Made by a program: the position numbers and the translations under genes. A stretch of 64,000 bases of DNA from Ehretia macrophylla (lineage: Eukaryota; Streptophyta; Magnoliopsida; Boraginales; Ehretiaceae), in the NCBI GenBank assembly GCA_037974665.1, contig CM075767.1, positions 21,220,840 through 21,284,839 on the forward strand. Reading direction: 5' to 3'. Of the stretch, positions 46,283 to 58,817 are shown piece after piece (positions within the stretch are counted from its first letter, which is position 1; each line of letters begins with the position of its first letter). The notes under the pieces were generated by a model. The model saw only the letters and a list, made by a program, of their open reading frames with translations. It did no database searches and had not been told where the DNA came from.

Positions 46283-46516
46283 AGTTAAGTGACCACCTAG
46301 GGTTGATTATATTATTTTTATCTTCAACACGCCTCCACAAGTGGAGACGGAGTTAGCTTTTGAGTTTTGTAATTTGACAGTTTTAAATGGGTGGCGGTAA
46401 GTTTTAAACCCAAGACCTTTTGATACCTAGACTCTGATATTATATTAAGTGACCCCCTAATCTAAAAGTTTAAGTTGTTAGAGAGGGGTGAATTATATTA
46501 TTTATTATCTTCAACA
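46283..46516 (-). mobile_element. Nearly complete TRIM element
   Basis: A shortened LTR (46283-46329), a core with GGAGACGGAGTTAGC, a primer site reading AGACTCTGATATTA (46429-46442), and a second LTR ending CTTCAACA at 46516. Same family as 21530, opposite strand. Confidence 0.7.
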
Positions 46517-46926
46517 CTAAGTTTTTGTTATGTTCAAATCCTACATTTTATTGGCAAAATATTGGTAAGGGTTGAAGATCATAAATAAATATAATAAAGT
46601 GGTTTCTAACATATTAAGTTTCTCTTTTCTTTATTTAAAGGAGGCATATGCCAATTTTACAACACTTAGGATGTTGCATACGCTGAGAATCGATCTCGCA
46701 ACCTATGACACCAAAAGCAAGAATCACAAGGCAATATATTAAGTTTTTTAAATGAAGCAGTAATTTAATATAATATCAAAACTCAGATTATTCGATCGTC
46801 TTTAGTTCAAGTCTCCAGTCCTATCATATAAACAAAAAACCTATCCAAACACCAGGGTAAAAAGAATCCTACCTATAGGTAACTTGCATGTTAAAAGAAT
46901 AAATAGATAAAATAAAATTTCTCTAG

Positions 46927-47047
46927 AAACTTTTGTAAGATGATGCAATAATTTAGTGGTAGAATGGTCCTCCAAAATCCAAGTTTACAAATGGCAAATT
47001 TTAAATGGAAATCGTGATCAAAGAAAAAAAAATGACAAATGAATAAA

Positions 47048-47122
<75 letters not shown>

Positions 47123-47944
47123 TCATATAGGTTCATGTAGAGTGCAAACTACAAAATTGTTTAATAAATGAAACAAAGAGATACTATTATTTTCCTCAAA
47201 ATTTATGATGGGTTCGTGAAACCATTAGCAAGTAACAATTAAACCAATGGATCTTCACATTTGATAAGGAAATATAGCAACTTATATAAGATTTTCTTCA
47301 TCTAACAAATAATAATAACTAACATATCTAGGTAAAAGCAAATAATTTTCTTCATTAGTTTATCCTTGAATTAGGAGGCTACTAAATAAGATTATTAAAC
47401 TTTATCTACATAGATTCTTCCATATTATACAAGTAACTCACTATAATGTCTAGTGATTTTCTCTCACTCTCTCATGTCCTTTCTTCTCCCTCTTCCTACA
47501 TATAGAAATAAAGGTAACATCTTCTTGTAACAAATGTTGGACATATGTGCTTGTTGTTTTCCTTCAGTTCCATGTGACGCAAAATTATAAAATCGATACT
47601 TAGCAAAATAAAATATAAAAGTCGATGGTATATATAACAAGGAGTGTAAGTGGTTTCATTTCTCAAATTTCTGTAAAAAAAAATATAAAATAGTGAACTT
47701 CATTTCTTCCATCGAAGAACAAAAAAAAAAAAAAAATTAGTTTATTGCAACATTTGAAAATTATTATCATAAGATCAATAATCCTTGCATAAAAGTAAAA
47801 ATCAACGAACTAAGTTGCTTTAGAAATTCTCTATTACCTTAAAAAAAGGAAATTTTCTTCTTTCTTTTGGATCATTAAAAAATCCAGGAGGGAACTCCCC
47901 CTCCTTTACCTAAACCAAGCCAAACCAAACTGAGTCTTGTCCCA
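46927..47944. other. Intergenic DNA, no gene seen
   Basis: AT-rich, with the microsatellite at 47050-47118 and A-runs near 47720-47737. No feature shared with copy 1 is visible within the window, because the matching region would lie left of position 1. Confidence 0.5.
47050..47118. repeat. (AT)n microsatellite
   Basis: About 34 uninterrupted dinucleotide units. The tyrosine/isoleucine frame read across it is an artefact. Confidence 0.95.
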
Positions 47945-48168
47945 CTAAGTGGGGTCTACTATATGAATTAACACACAAAGTCTCATCTGAGTGTCTCCAT
48001 TCAAGTAAACTTAGGTCTTCCTCTACCCTTCTTTCAATGTGTTATCTCTAAACCTTCGTAACGTCTAACAGTCGCATTTACAGGTCATCTCCTAATATGC
48101 CAAAATCATTTCAAACGAATTCCTATCATCTTATCCTCAATTAGGACCACTCCTACTCTTTCATGTTT
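47945..48168 (-). pseudogene. LINE reverse-transcriptase C-terminal remnant (copy 2)
   Basis: Same relic as at 1-185, here seen to its end. The minus strand reads IEDKM...NRLK, RRRPVNA-like and RGRRPK-like motifs, and finally IHIVDPT and a stop (47945-47947); plant LINE polyproteins end in a similar IHVADPT motif. Internal stops show it is dead. The first part of the relic lies upstream of the copy-1 start, so the duplication probably extends further left of position 1. Confidence 0.75.
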
Positions 48169-49384
48169 TATCTTGTTCTAGTCATATATTTTCTAGTTTT
48201 TCCACACATCCATCTCCACTACAAAAACCTAATCACTCTCAAAATCTTATTGGATTCGATGATCCTCAAAAAGCTTTTCTTCCAAGCCTACGTAATAGGT
48301 GTTTTCTTATTGCAACTATCTTAAATACTTTTGTGCCACTTTATGTCAATTATACAGTTATTATCAAAAGCATAAGCAACCATTTTTTCTCACTTTCAAT
48401 AAGCGTGGTATTTTTACACTAGCAATTTCATGATTAGTTCTTGCAACAGTTTATAATAAACTTGGCAAGATTCTTTAACTCGTCAACAATGGCTTAAACC
48501 TAAAGAACAAAAGAGTTTAAACAAACTTGCGGCGTTCTTCTTCTATTGTTTATTCATTTTAATGTTGAAAGCTAACTTGTGAACGAGAAACAAGAAGATG
48601 TCTAATTGTGTCATTTTTTTCACAAGCGCGACTATTACAAATTGTTTTTTTTTTTTTTTTTCAGAGACGAGCATGAAAAATTGTAAAATAGATAAAGTAT
48701 GTGTATGAACAATTGTAAAATAGACAAAGTCCGTGTTGAATGTATAGTACAAGTAGATGCAAATGAAGCAGTAGATGTAAATGAACGTGAAAATGAAGCC
48801 AATAGTATAAAATCCCATTATAATAATCATGCAGATAAAACAAAGAATTTAATAACTAAAAATTAAGAGTGTTATAGAGTTGAGAGAATTGTTTGATAGG
48901 AAGAAATAATTGTTTGGAAAAATGTGAATGGTTTGGAGTACTTAGAGGCATTTATTCTTTTACATTAATTTTTAAAATACCTTTTATAAACTAGTTGTGG
49001 TTTGGATGTTGTAGATTTACTAGTTTAAGTTAATAAATATGTTATCTTCTGACTTTGTATCAGTAGAAAAAAACATTCAATTTTAAGTAAATGTTTGATA
49101 AATGAAAAGGATCTAAATCCCTTCATACTACTTTTTTTAGATCAATTTACATAATTATCTTCTATGCTTTACAAAATTCCCCTCCAATAAATTTTATTTC
49201 TTTCTTTCCTTTCCTATTTCCCTGAAAACTAAAGCCAAAGCACCCACTAAAAATATTGCTTAAATAACTGCTAAATGTACAACTCTATTAAAATACTATC
49301 TCATTTAAAAGTTCAGTTGTCAGAATCAATTATTATATATTTTTTTATTGTTTTTAGATGTTAGAGGTTCATCTTATTTAAACT

Positions 49385-49623
49385 TGTTAAGTGACAACGT
49401 CATCTAAAAGTTTAAATTATTAGAGAAGAGTTTGTTATATTATTTATTATCTTCAATACGCTCCACCAAGTGCAGATAAAATTAGATTTTGAGACTTGTA
49501 CTTGTACACTTTTAAAGTATTTAAATGGGTGACAGTGAGTTTTGAACTCTGAACCTTTAGGTACTTAGGCTCTGATACCATGTTAAATGACTACGTCATC
49601 TAAAAGTTTAAACTTTAAGATGA
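49385..49623 (-). mobile_element. TRIM retrotransposon (copy 2)
   Basis: Counterpart of 1407-1645. The primer site is better preserved here, GGCTCTGATACCA at 49568-49580, an exact match to the initiator tRNA-Met complement. Confidence 0.75.
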
Positions 49624-50066
49624 GGTGGTCACTTAATAAAACTTGCACATGAATAGTTTTAATACTTTTAAATAGATAGTGGCGAGATTTGAAATCAATA
49701 TCATTTGATTACCTAGATTCTGATATTATATGAAATTATCATTTTATCTAGCTAAAAACGTAAATTGATAAAGGGATACTATATTTATTTGCATCTCCAC
49801 AGCGCAGGCAATGGTTTTCCAAATTAAGAGTATTTGAGGGACGTGGCTAGTTGACTTAATATAACTAAGGCAATGGTTTCGTCGCACCCCATCTTCAATT
49901 TGCCAGCAGCAAGGTATGAACATTCCAGACAAATAATAGGGAACTTAGAAAAATATTCGATTTAGTGGTCAACCAATTTGAGACCTTAGTGGGAAGCCAC
50001 CATCTCACAATTGCAAGGCATTTCTTAAATAGTTTCTTATGCAGTTTGCTATAGGGGATAGTACAA

Positions 50067-50072
50067 TATAAA
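50067..50072 (+). promoter_or_regulatory. TATA box of PRP3
   Basis: TATAAA 90 bp before the ATG. The preceding promoter stretch from about 49780 appears identical to that of PRP1. Confidence 0.6.
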
Positions 50073-50161
50073 GAGCTGGGCAGTGCCAATCCTCAAACAT
50101 TAATTCAAGAAAATAAGAGCCAATAGTTGAGAAACTCACGTCTTTGTGGAGGCATTCAGAA

Positions 50162-51148
50162 ATGGGAACCAATCTTGTTTGCCTTGTGTTATTTGCTTTA
50201 ATAGCAACGAGCGTCGTTGCTTATGAGCCTTACTCATATGCCTCGCCAACACCAAAATCCTATCACTACAAAAACCCAGAATTGACAAAGTACCATAAAT
50301 CTATCCCAATCTACAAGAAATCAGATTTGTCAAAATATTACAAACCTATACCAGTCTATAAAAAACCAGAATTGTCAAAATATTACAAACCTTCACCAGT
50401 TTATAAGAAACCAAAATTGTCAAAATATTACAAGCCTACACCAGTCTACAAGAAGTCAGAAGTGCCAAAATATTACAAACCTATACCAGTTTACAAGAAG
50501 CCAAAATTGTCAAAATATTACAAATCTACACCAGTCTACAAAAAATCAGAATTGCCAAAGTATTACAAATCTACACCAGTATATAAGAAACCAGAATTGC
50601 CAAAGTATTACAAATATACACCAGTCTACAAGAAACCAAAATTGCCAAAATATTACAAACCTACACCAGTATATAAGAAACCAAAAGTGTCAAAATATTA
50701 CAAACTTACACCAGTTTACAAGAAATCAAAATTGCCAAAGTACTCCAAACCTACATACTACTCAAAGCCTTCCGCAACCTACACACCATCTCCACCACCT
50801 TCATACTACTCTAAGCTTTCCCCGACCTACACACGATCTCCACCACCTTCATATTACTCTAAGCCTTCCCCAACCTACACGCCGTCTCCTCCACCTCCGT
50901 ACTACTCAAAGTCTTCTCCAACCTATACCCCATCTCCACCACCTCCGTACTACTCAAAGCCTTCCTCAACTTACACACCCTCTCCACCTCCTCCATACTC
51001 TTCAGAGCTTTCTCCAACCTACACCCCATCTTCACCACCTCCATACTCTTCAGCACCTTCTCCAACTTACACACAATCTCCACCACCTCCGTACTACTCG
51101 TCGCCTTCTCCAACTTACACACCTTCCCCTCCTCCTCCTTACTATTAG
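50162..51148 (+). CDS. Chimeric proline-rich/extensin-like cell-wall protein (PRP3)
   Basis: 328 residues, same length and design as PRP1: signal peptide of about 20 residues, ten 15-residue PVYKKP-type units, eight 16-residue YYSKPSPTYTPSPPPP-type units, C terminus SPPPPYY. Promoter and flanks are almost identical to PRP1, but the PRP-type repeats differ at roughly one base in ten by eye, with many Glu to Lys swaps (KKPELP to KKPKLP), making this half more basic. The extensin half differs little (for example SEPSPTY to SSPSPTY). Expected role: secreted, hydroxylated, cross-linked wall protein. That role is inferred from the family. If the duplication is an assembly artefact, PRP3 is an allele of PRP1. 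Confidence 0.9.
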   Translation: MGTNLVCLVLFALIATSVVAYEPYSYASPTPKSYHYKNPELTKYHKSIPIYKKSDLSKYYKPIPVYKKPELSKYYKPSPVYKKPKLSKYYKPTPVYKKSEVPKYYKPIPVYKKPKLSKYYKSTPVYKKSELPKYYKSTPVYKKPELPKYYKYTPVYKKPKLPKYYKPTPVYKKPKVSKYYKLTPVYKKSKLPKYSKPTYYSKPSATYTPSPPPSYYSKLSPTYTRSPPPSYYSKPSPTYTPSPPPPYYSKSSPTYTPSPPPPYYSKPSSTYTPSPPPPYSSELSPTYTPSSPPPYSSAPSPTYTQSPPPPYYSSPSPTYTPSPPPPYY

Positions 51149-51303
51149 TCCAACAACCTCCAATGCAATGCACGCACCTCTGCCTTTCCGCTAAAAGTCC
51201 TCCATCCATTAAATCTTTTATGTTGTCAATCACAAGATAACTATAACCCGTTGATCTTCATCTGACTTTTTGGTATTGTATGTTTTAGATGAAGAAAAGT
51301 GGA

Positions 51304-51309
51304 AATAAA
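51304..51309 (+). promoter_or_regulatory. Likely poly(A) signal of PRP3
   Basis: AATAAA at the same distance from the stop as in PRP1. Candidate only. Confidence 0.4.
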
Positions 51310-51385
51310 GAGTATGGTTACTAATGTGGCGTGAATCATTTTCAGCAGCAAGTTGCTTTCCAGTTTCATTCATTTTTTTTTTTTT

Positions 51386-51520
51386 GCCATGTAATACATC
51401 CCAAGTGTTTTTCTATCTTTATAAGAACATATGTATTCATATTCTGTTTTTATTATTATTATTTTTGCCATGTATTACATCCCAAGTGCTTTTCTATCTT
51501 TATAAGAACATATGTATTGA
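51386..51520 (+). repeat. Tandem duplication in the PRP3 3' flank
   Basis: Same two-unit structure as at 3406-3540, with an 81 bp period. Confidence 0.8.
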
Positions 51521-52580
51521 ATATGCGTATTCTGTTGTATCCAAATGATTGCGAATATAGCCATCGCAAACTGAAAGTTACAATAATCACTTAAAGCGGA
51601 TGTTTTCTTACTCAGATGTTTTGATTATTAACTCATAATGCTCGTATAAATGAAATAGTTTGTGAAGTTAAATTGTAATGTCCCACATTAGTGAGAACTA
51701 GTATATGTAAGTGACTTATAAGGCGGATGTTATAAATATAAGGATCAACTTCGATTAACCATTTTGAATTAGTGGGAAGGAAGGTCAGATAATTATTTTC
51801 TTTCGCATATGACGATACTACTGTTACCTATGGGTATGAGGTTCTGGACTCGGTACATAATGTAAATTCATAATATTTCAACACAATTTATTTTGCACTT
51901 AATTTGCACCTCACACTTCATACGACGCAGTGCTTCCTCTTGGTATCCTTATATTTATTATTTAGATTTTTCTACACTATCACCAAACTTTATGAATAAA
52001 TTATTAGTCTCTTGAGCTTAAATTACATATTATCTTGTGGCTCTGGCATTATCTATTTGAAAATAAATCAAATTTCGTTAGCTAACAGTGGAAAAAGACG
52101 ATTCTCGTTGGTTTAGAGGTCGAAATTATAAGCCAGGATTCTGAAGAACATACCATCGCTTGCAAAAAGTTTCGAACTAAGAAGGGATTCAGTTGGAGAC
52201 TTGATAGAATCTTAAAAACAATATATCCTGCAACATGTAAATTTGTATATCTATAACAAAATGGTTTATAACTTATTTTCTTTTTTATTTATTTAAAGGA
52301 GGCGTAAGTCAATTTTACATCACTTAGAATGTTTGACATACCGAGAATCGATCTCGGAAACTAGGGCACGAAAAACAAGTATCAAAAGGCAACAACATAA
52401 GTTTTTTAAATGAAGTGTTAATTTAATATGATATCAAAACTCAGATAATTCGATGGTCTTTTGTTCAAGTCTTCAGTCCACCCATATAAACAAAAAACCT
52501 ATCCAAACACAAGGGTAAAAAGAATCCTACCTACAGGTAAGGGGCATGTTAAAACAATAAATAGATAAAATAAAATTTCT

Positions 52581-52699
52581 GATTCAAGGGAGGCCTAAAG
52601 GCCATACAATACATACATATATGTAATTAGCAAGAATAGAGCTTCCAATTTCTCGCACACAGAGCGAGTAACTTACCACTGAACCAAAGCCCTAGCGGC
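52581..52699 (-). mobile_element. tRNA-derived SINE (copy 2)
   Basis: Counterpart of 4601-4719 with the same 17 bp target duplication (52564-52580 and 52700-52716). Confidence 0.8.
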
Positions 52700-52716
52700 G
52701 ATAAAATAAAATTTCT

Positions 52717-54436
52717 CTAGGGTGGTTCTGTTGGGTGTGGTTCTCTGGTTTAAACATTTCTAGTAATGTTTTTTTTTTTTTTTTTTTCTTTTTGTTGAAC
52801 ATTTCTAGTAATGTTGAGTGATGTCTCCACCTTACCTTCGCCTAACTATGCTGCTTCTACTAATTTATTAGCTCATTTAAACATTTCGAGAATGATTTAT
52901 TACATCTATTTATTGTTTCAATACACTCACTCATGTTTTAAATAAAAATTTTCAGAGTTTAAACAACTCAATGATTCGCATACCAAAGTCTAGAAACAAA
53001 ACATCGTTATCAACCCTACAACTCCCTCCTTTCCACTCTTTTTCCCCCACTCTAATTTCATGATATGCCCAAGACTTTTTATTACTAACACAAAAGGAAT
53101 TGGAATTTGTTTTGAGCCTTAAACATGAACAGTTATTATATTTGTATATTGTCTTAATATCAGTTCATAAAAAGGCGGGATTCATTTTTAGCCTTGTAAT
53201 TTCTGTTTTACATGGGTAACGTCAAGTCTTAAACATAAGACCTAGTAGCCTCAGCTCTAATTTGACACTAAATTAATTACCACCTAATCTAAATTATTAT
53301 AGAGAAAATTATTAAATCTTTTTTTTTCCTTCTCTATTATGTTACAACGTTTTTCCACTGGCTTTTGCTACTACCAGTTACCCATTTGTCCACTCCTACG
53401 TAACTACGTTAGGGGCTGGATCAGCATCTTGTCTAACATCCAACTCAAAGACCTCAAAATGGTACTCAAAGTGATCATATTCTACTTGTATGCGGACACG
53501 AATCACTAGCAGCATAGCTGTAACGAAGTCAAGTAAGCTTAATGTGCGAGATTTAGGTGATCAGAAAGATCACACATGATGTGCGAGCTAAAATGCTGTC
53601 CAGAAAGAAATTTCAAAACAATAGTATTAACAGGAATCTTTGGAACCTCTGTGAGTTAATTTGTTAGGTTCCTTTTCGGTTTTGTCATAGTTTGTATTTA
53701 TTTACTAGTACATGACTTTGTCAAGTTTTTAAAAGTTAAATGACATTGATCTTGCTAAACCAGCAAAAAAAAAAAAAATGTAAGCTTCAATGTATAGTAT
53801 AATTTTGAGTTGCAACTTAGTCTCTCAAGGTGTCAACTAATTTCACATGAGATGCAAGATTAAAGATTCAAAATTTTAGTAAAAACACAAATCTACATGT
53901 TATATCATGTCCTTCTTATTAGAAAATCAGTAATTAATCATAGCATTCATAAAGTTCTTCGTGAATGCCTGCCGGCCACGCACTCGCTGCTTGTAAATAC
54001 ATATAATTTCCCAATCTTGTGCGAACTTTGCTTATCATAAGAATTCTTGCAACTTTGTCGAGTTTAGTGACTAATATCGTTTAGATGTTGTAATTAATAC
54101 ATCCATGGTTAGTAGTTGTGTGGTATTTGAGACTCCATCCCTTCTTCTTCTGTAAAACTGAGCCCAACTAGTGACTACGACAACTTAACTTTAAGGTATG
54201 TCCAAGCACTGCCTTTGTTTTGTAAAAGGCTGTCAAGAATTCATATACCAGTAATGGAAATGGCTCCCAAGGGAGTATATTGTTTTGTAAAGGGCTGCCT
54301 AGTAAGCAAGAAAAAGTAAAATTTGGCAAGTCTGGATTTGAAACTTTTAAATGCTTATTAGGTTCATACTTTTAACTGATTTAAAGCATGTGTAGAGACG
54401 CACTGTTATACATGTGGTTCTACCAGTTGGTGGTCT
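52717..54436. other. Intergenic DNA, no gene seen (copy 2)
   Basis: Equivalent of 4737-6456. The poly-T tract near 52770 is longer than in copy 1. No coding region. Confidence 0.5.
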
Positions 54437-55199
54437 TGTTGGGAGGAAACACGAAATCAAAGCACAAATTAGATAATCAACAACAAATTCACAACGGAAA
54501 TAACACCCTCCCACCGTATGTAAACCTGTTAGGAAGCAACAAATAGAGCCAAACACACAATACACAAATCTAAAAAATTCAACAATAAGAGCAACACTAA
54601 GATTTTTAACGTGGAAAATCTCCCAAACGTGGAGAGAAAAAAACCATGGGACCCAAGTCCACCCAAAAACTTCCACTATCAACAAATAATAGACACAAGA
54701 TAGTCTTTTCTAGTTACAACTAGAGACATACACAATACATATCACCAAGAATAACATATTCTTGTAAATATAACAACAATAAGATAGATTAAACCAAGAA
54801 GTAGGAGAGAAATCGCCCAAAATATTGCTATTGTTCATGAAGGAAAAACGGGACTTAGAGAGCTCCAAATCAAATTCTAATCATACAGATTGAAGATCAC
54901 GAGTTGTGAATGTGTTCCCAAAATTTCAGCTCAATCAGACCACAAATAACCCTCCGATCGTCCACTAGATCAAAACTGTGCAGCATAATTTTCTTTTCTC
55001 TCAATCTCACTTTTTTTTCTCTTCTTCTTCTCTCTCGTTTCTCACACACTCTCACTTCACTAAATGATAGACCTGATCTTTATGGTCTGTCCACTCTTTT
55101 AAGCTTTTTTTTAAATTTTTTTTTACTACAAATAGATAAAAGCTAAAAGGCCAATCCACATGAGTTGGTTAAATGGACCAAGCCCACTTGGATCCAACA
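54437..55199 (-). mobile_element. Long LTR, minus orientation (copy 2)
   Basis: Counterpart of 6457-7220, 763 bp, with TG...CA ends. Confidence 0.7.
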
Positions 55200-56358
55200 A
55201 GTCATCCGTCAACTGAAATCCAATGTTAACAAAAGAAGAAAAGAGTAATGAAAACGGTTGCCGATTTAAGAAAAAGCGACGAAAAGGAATTACAAAGAAA
55301 AAGGATTTGATGCACTTTGTAACAAATCACATCCTCCCTCGAAGTGCTAGGGCTGGCTCATGCTGATCGGCAGAATTTTCACTAATTACCTTTAGGCTAT
55401 AGAATGATGAAGACCATTTTAATTGTCTTTGGAAAATCAATCTTGATAAATCTGACAAAGTTGCTTATCCCATACTATTTCTTATTACTTGATATTTTGT
55501 AAGCCAAACTTTTCTACTTTCTTAACATTATGTTTTGGAAGGAGATCGTAGAAAATCTCTTCATTTCTTTTCAACCACTATTTTCTTAAACCTTGTCAGC
55601 TGCTTTACAAAAACTTCAAATCAGGCAAATTACATTTTTTCTTCTCTCTTCAGGGATACTATTCACTTCAGACGGCCGGATCGTCCGAATTTCACATGGG
55701 CGTAAGCTTTACACTCATGTGAGGTCCGGACGGTATGGCCATCTAGACTGAAATAGATTCCCTCCTTTCATTTTGTCCCCATCTCTTCTCTTTAAACACG
55801 GGAATTCAACATCTCTCCTAGCACAAATAATTTTAACAGAATATATACAACAAAAAGAATCTATATGCACTTACGAGAAAAGAAAGGAGATAGAGAAGAG
55901 GAGAAATTAAAAAAAATAAAGGTGGTCTTACTAAAAAAGTGAAAATTGTAGAGAAGTTCAAAAAATTAGATAAAAAAAGGAAAAAAAAAAAGATTTTAAA
56001 CCAATCACCTAAATTTGTTCATTCGATCCAATAGCGGAGAGGACCCATCCTTGTTACCAGATGAGAATAAGCCGGGGAGAAAATCCACTCTAGATTTTCT
56101 GAACTAACAAAGAAGAGGATAGGAAAAGCTAGAAATAGGTGAAAAAATTCTTATTTGAACATGAATCAAATAAGTAGGAAAGCAAAATGCACATACATCT
56201 ATATGGTATGAGCACTTACATCCAAGGGTCATTGTACATTGAGTCGAGCTCACATAAGGATATTCCACAACTCATTTCCACATTTTTCCATCCTTATTGC
56301 TATCCTCTTTGTTAATTTTGTCAACCTTATGATGACTTTTTGCCTTTTGTTATGATAT
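55200..56358. other. Spacer between head-to-head LTRs (copy 2)
   Basis: Equivalent of 7221-8380. The first small palindrome near 55667-55689 is weakened by two base changes (GATCGTCCGAA against GACCGTCTGAA). Confidence 0.5.
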
Positions 56359-57126
56359 TGTTGAACCACCCAAGTGGGCTTTGGTTCATTTAACCAACCC
56401 ATGTGGGGTTGGGCTTTTAGTTGTTTTTAGTAATAAGAAAAAAAATAAAAAATAAAAATAGAGTGGAAAGACCATAAAACTCACGTCTATCATTTTGTGG
56501 TAAGGGTGTGAAAAGAGTGTCAAAAACGAGAGAGAGAAAAATAGAGAGGGAACGAGTGAAAAACAATGAGAAAAAGAGAGAAAAAAATTATGTTGCGCAG
56601 TTTTGATGACGTGAACGATCGGAGGGCCATTTGTGATTCGATCGAATTGATATTTGGTAAGCTTGTTCACAACTCGTGGGTCCTCAATATGTACGGTGTG
56701 ATTTCAGATCAGAGCTCTCTAAGTCTGGTTTTTATGATGTGAACAATAGCAGCATTTTTGGATGACTTCTTGGTTCAATCTCTCTTGTTGATACAGATTT
56801 TCAACAATATATAATTCTTGGTGGATTGTATTGTGTATGCCTCTGGTTGTAGCTAGAGAAGACTCTCTTATACCCATTATTTGTTAATAGTAGAAGTTTT
56901 TGGATGGACTACGGTCCCGTGGAATTCTTCTCCATGTTGAGTAGGTTCTCTACATTAAAAATCTTAATATTGCTCTTCTTATTGAATTTTTCAAATTTGT
57001 GCATTGTGTGTAATTCTATTTGTTGCTTCTTAACAAGTTTACACAAGATGGGAGATGATTTTTTTTTGTTGTGCATTTATTGTTATTTATCTGATTTGTA
57101 CTTTGATTTCGGGTTTCCTCCCAACA
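56359..57126 (+). mobile_element. Long LTR, plus orientation (copy 2)
   Basis: Counterpart of 8381-9148, 768 bp, with the same GATAT/AATAT flanks. Confidence 0.7.
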
Positions 57127-58601
57127 AATATTTTGTTATTAGGTACATCGATAGCTTGACATCTCTAATTGCGGTGCTAAAGAAGAGCTGGATTTTTAAC
57201 AAGCTTTTGATTCAGAAGGCACCAAAATGCTAAATAGGGGCAATAAATTTTACCACATTGATAAAGAAAGATTGAATTTTCTCCAAAATCTATGTATTTA
57301 GATCATGAACTAACCCGTTGAAGTGTAATACACACACATATCATGGCTCTTTAACCTTACAACGCCTTTATTTGTGTGTTTTGAAGTGATTTGAGTCCAA
57401 CATGATGTAAGTTAACAAACCAAAATGAAAACTTTTTAATCCGCCAAAGACAATAAATGAACATAGTCACAAAATTTCAACTTGATCGGACAAGAAATGA
57501 CCTTCTGATTGCACTACAAAAAAAATTACTTTCTACGATAGGCCGTCACCAATTCATCGCCAATTGGCGATAATATGGTGGCGACATTGGTAACAGACAA
57601 TGAAATGTTGTCTCCATGCCATCGCCAATAGGTGACAACTTGGAGACGAAATGCACAAGTCGTCGCCATTTCGTCACCTTATCGTCGCCAAAAAGTCATA
57701 AATTTTAATTTAGTCCCCATTGTTATCAAAGTGATGTAAATAGTCTCCAAATTGTAACTATAGGGAATAAAGTGAAGATGAAAGCCAACATTGGAGACTA
57801 TCCGTGGAAATTGTCGTAATGCAAAATACAAACAATTAGTTTTTAGTTTATGTTTAACAAATTACTTTTCTTCTCATCATTTAGTTGTATTATTATAAAA
57901 TTAGTTCTTCTTTTACATATAACATTTTATGAGAATATAAAAAGCATTATTAAAAAAATTAAGAATAATATTTTAGTAAAATATAAAGAGGAATTATTTT
58001 TAAAAAATAATTATACATAAAGTCACTTTCAAACAGCCTTAAAATGTTCAGAATTAGCGTTCACATAGCTAAGTCGTCCGCAATTCGGCTTCAGTTCTAA
58101 AAACAATTTATTCATCATTACTTAAAAAATAAAATATATTTAGTTTAAATAAAAACTAAAATACAGTCTTAAAACAATTTATGGGACAAATTTAAGTTGG
58201 TGAAAAACAACTAGCATAGAATACTAATATTTAACGTAATGCAAAATATTTATAATTAATTATTTCAAATCAACACCACAGAATTAAAATTAAAGCATTT
58301 TATTATAAAAGTTAATGCAAATCAAACATTAACTTAATATTACATTCATAATTAAGGATTACCTATGATGTTAACCAAATACATCAACACAAATATATAA
58401 CACATAACATAATTAAGGATTACAAATGATTCTAACGAAATATATCAACACAAGTACTTAATATCTAACATAGTACATCATGACTAATACATAACAAGCG
58501 GACAAAACACATCAAGCATAATAACGTAATAGCATTATTACGTTTAATCACAAAGTTGTACTAATGCCTTCACTTCCAAGATAATGTTCTTAATAGAAAT
58601 A

Positions 58602-58817
58602 TTAGGGGAAAAAATTGGGTAAATAGATCTTCAATATTTGAGATTGAGCGAGTTGTCCTACTTGGGCGTCAGAAATATATCTGTCATCTTTTGGCGGCGT
58701 ATTTAAATCAAGCTGATGTTTAACTGCTTTGTTCGAATTTGGATAATTTTTCATTGCTATGTTCTCTTCATCTTTAGTAAGTCGAAGAGAATGTGAGTGG
58801 TGTTCTTCTTTACTCAT
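58602..58817 (-). CDS. Unknown 71-residue ORF in the left CACTA arm (copy 2)
   Basis: Same frame as 10620-10835 with a few substitutions (MSKEEHHSHS start, EENIAMKNYP). Still open. Function unknown. Confidence 0.3.
   Translation of the reverse strand: MSKEEHHSHSLRLTKDEENIAMKNYPNSNKAVKHQLDLNTPPKDDRYISDAQVGQLAQSQILKIYLPNFFP

Larger units (their letters stand above)
34299..46926 (+). repeat. PRP2 duplicon, interrupted by a nested retrotransposon
   Basis: 34299-36564 and 45569-46926 together correspond to about 1860-4742 of copy 1: promoter, gene, 3' flank and the TRIM-like fragment. Homology starts near GCTAGTTGACTTAATATAAC and ends just after AAATTTCTCTAG. It is clearly more diverged than copy 1 is from copy 2. 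The Copia element at 36565-45563, the MITE at 34807 and the two TRIM pieces near 46000-46516 are extra here. Confidence 0.85.
45569..46926. other. PRP2 3' flank beyond the Copia insertion
   Basis: It continues the homology to about 3868-4742 of copy 1. An extra local duplication is present: the segment with ACTTCCGAACTAAGAAGGGA occurs at about 45890 and again at about 46166, each followed by TRIM sequence. It contains the empty SINE site at 46907-46924. Confidence 0.75.

Noticed and set aside
46891..47136. Minus-strand frame rich in Tyr and Ile
   Set aside because: It is the translation of the (AT)n microsatellite.
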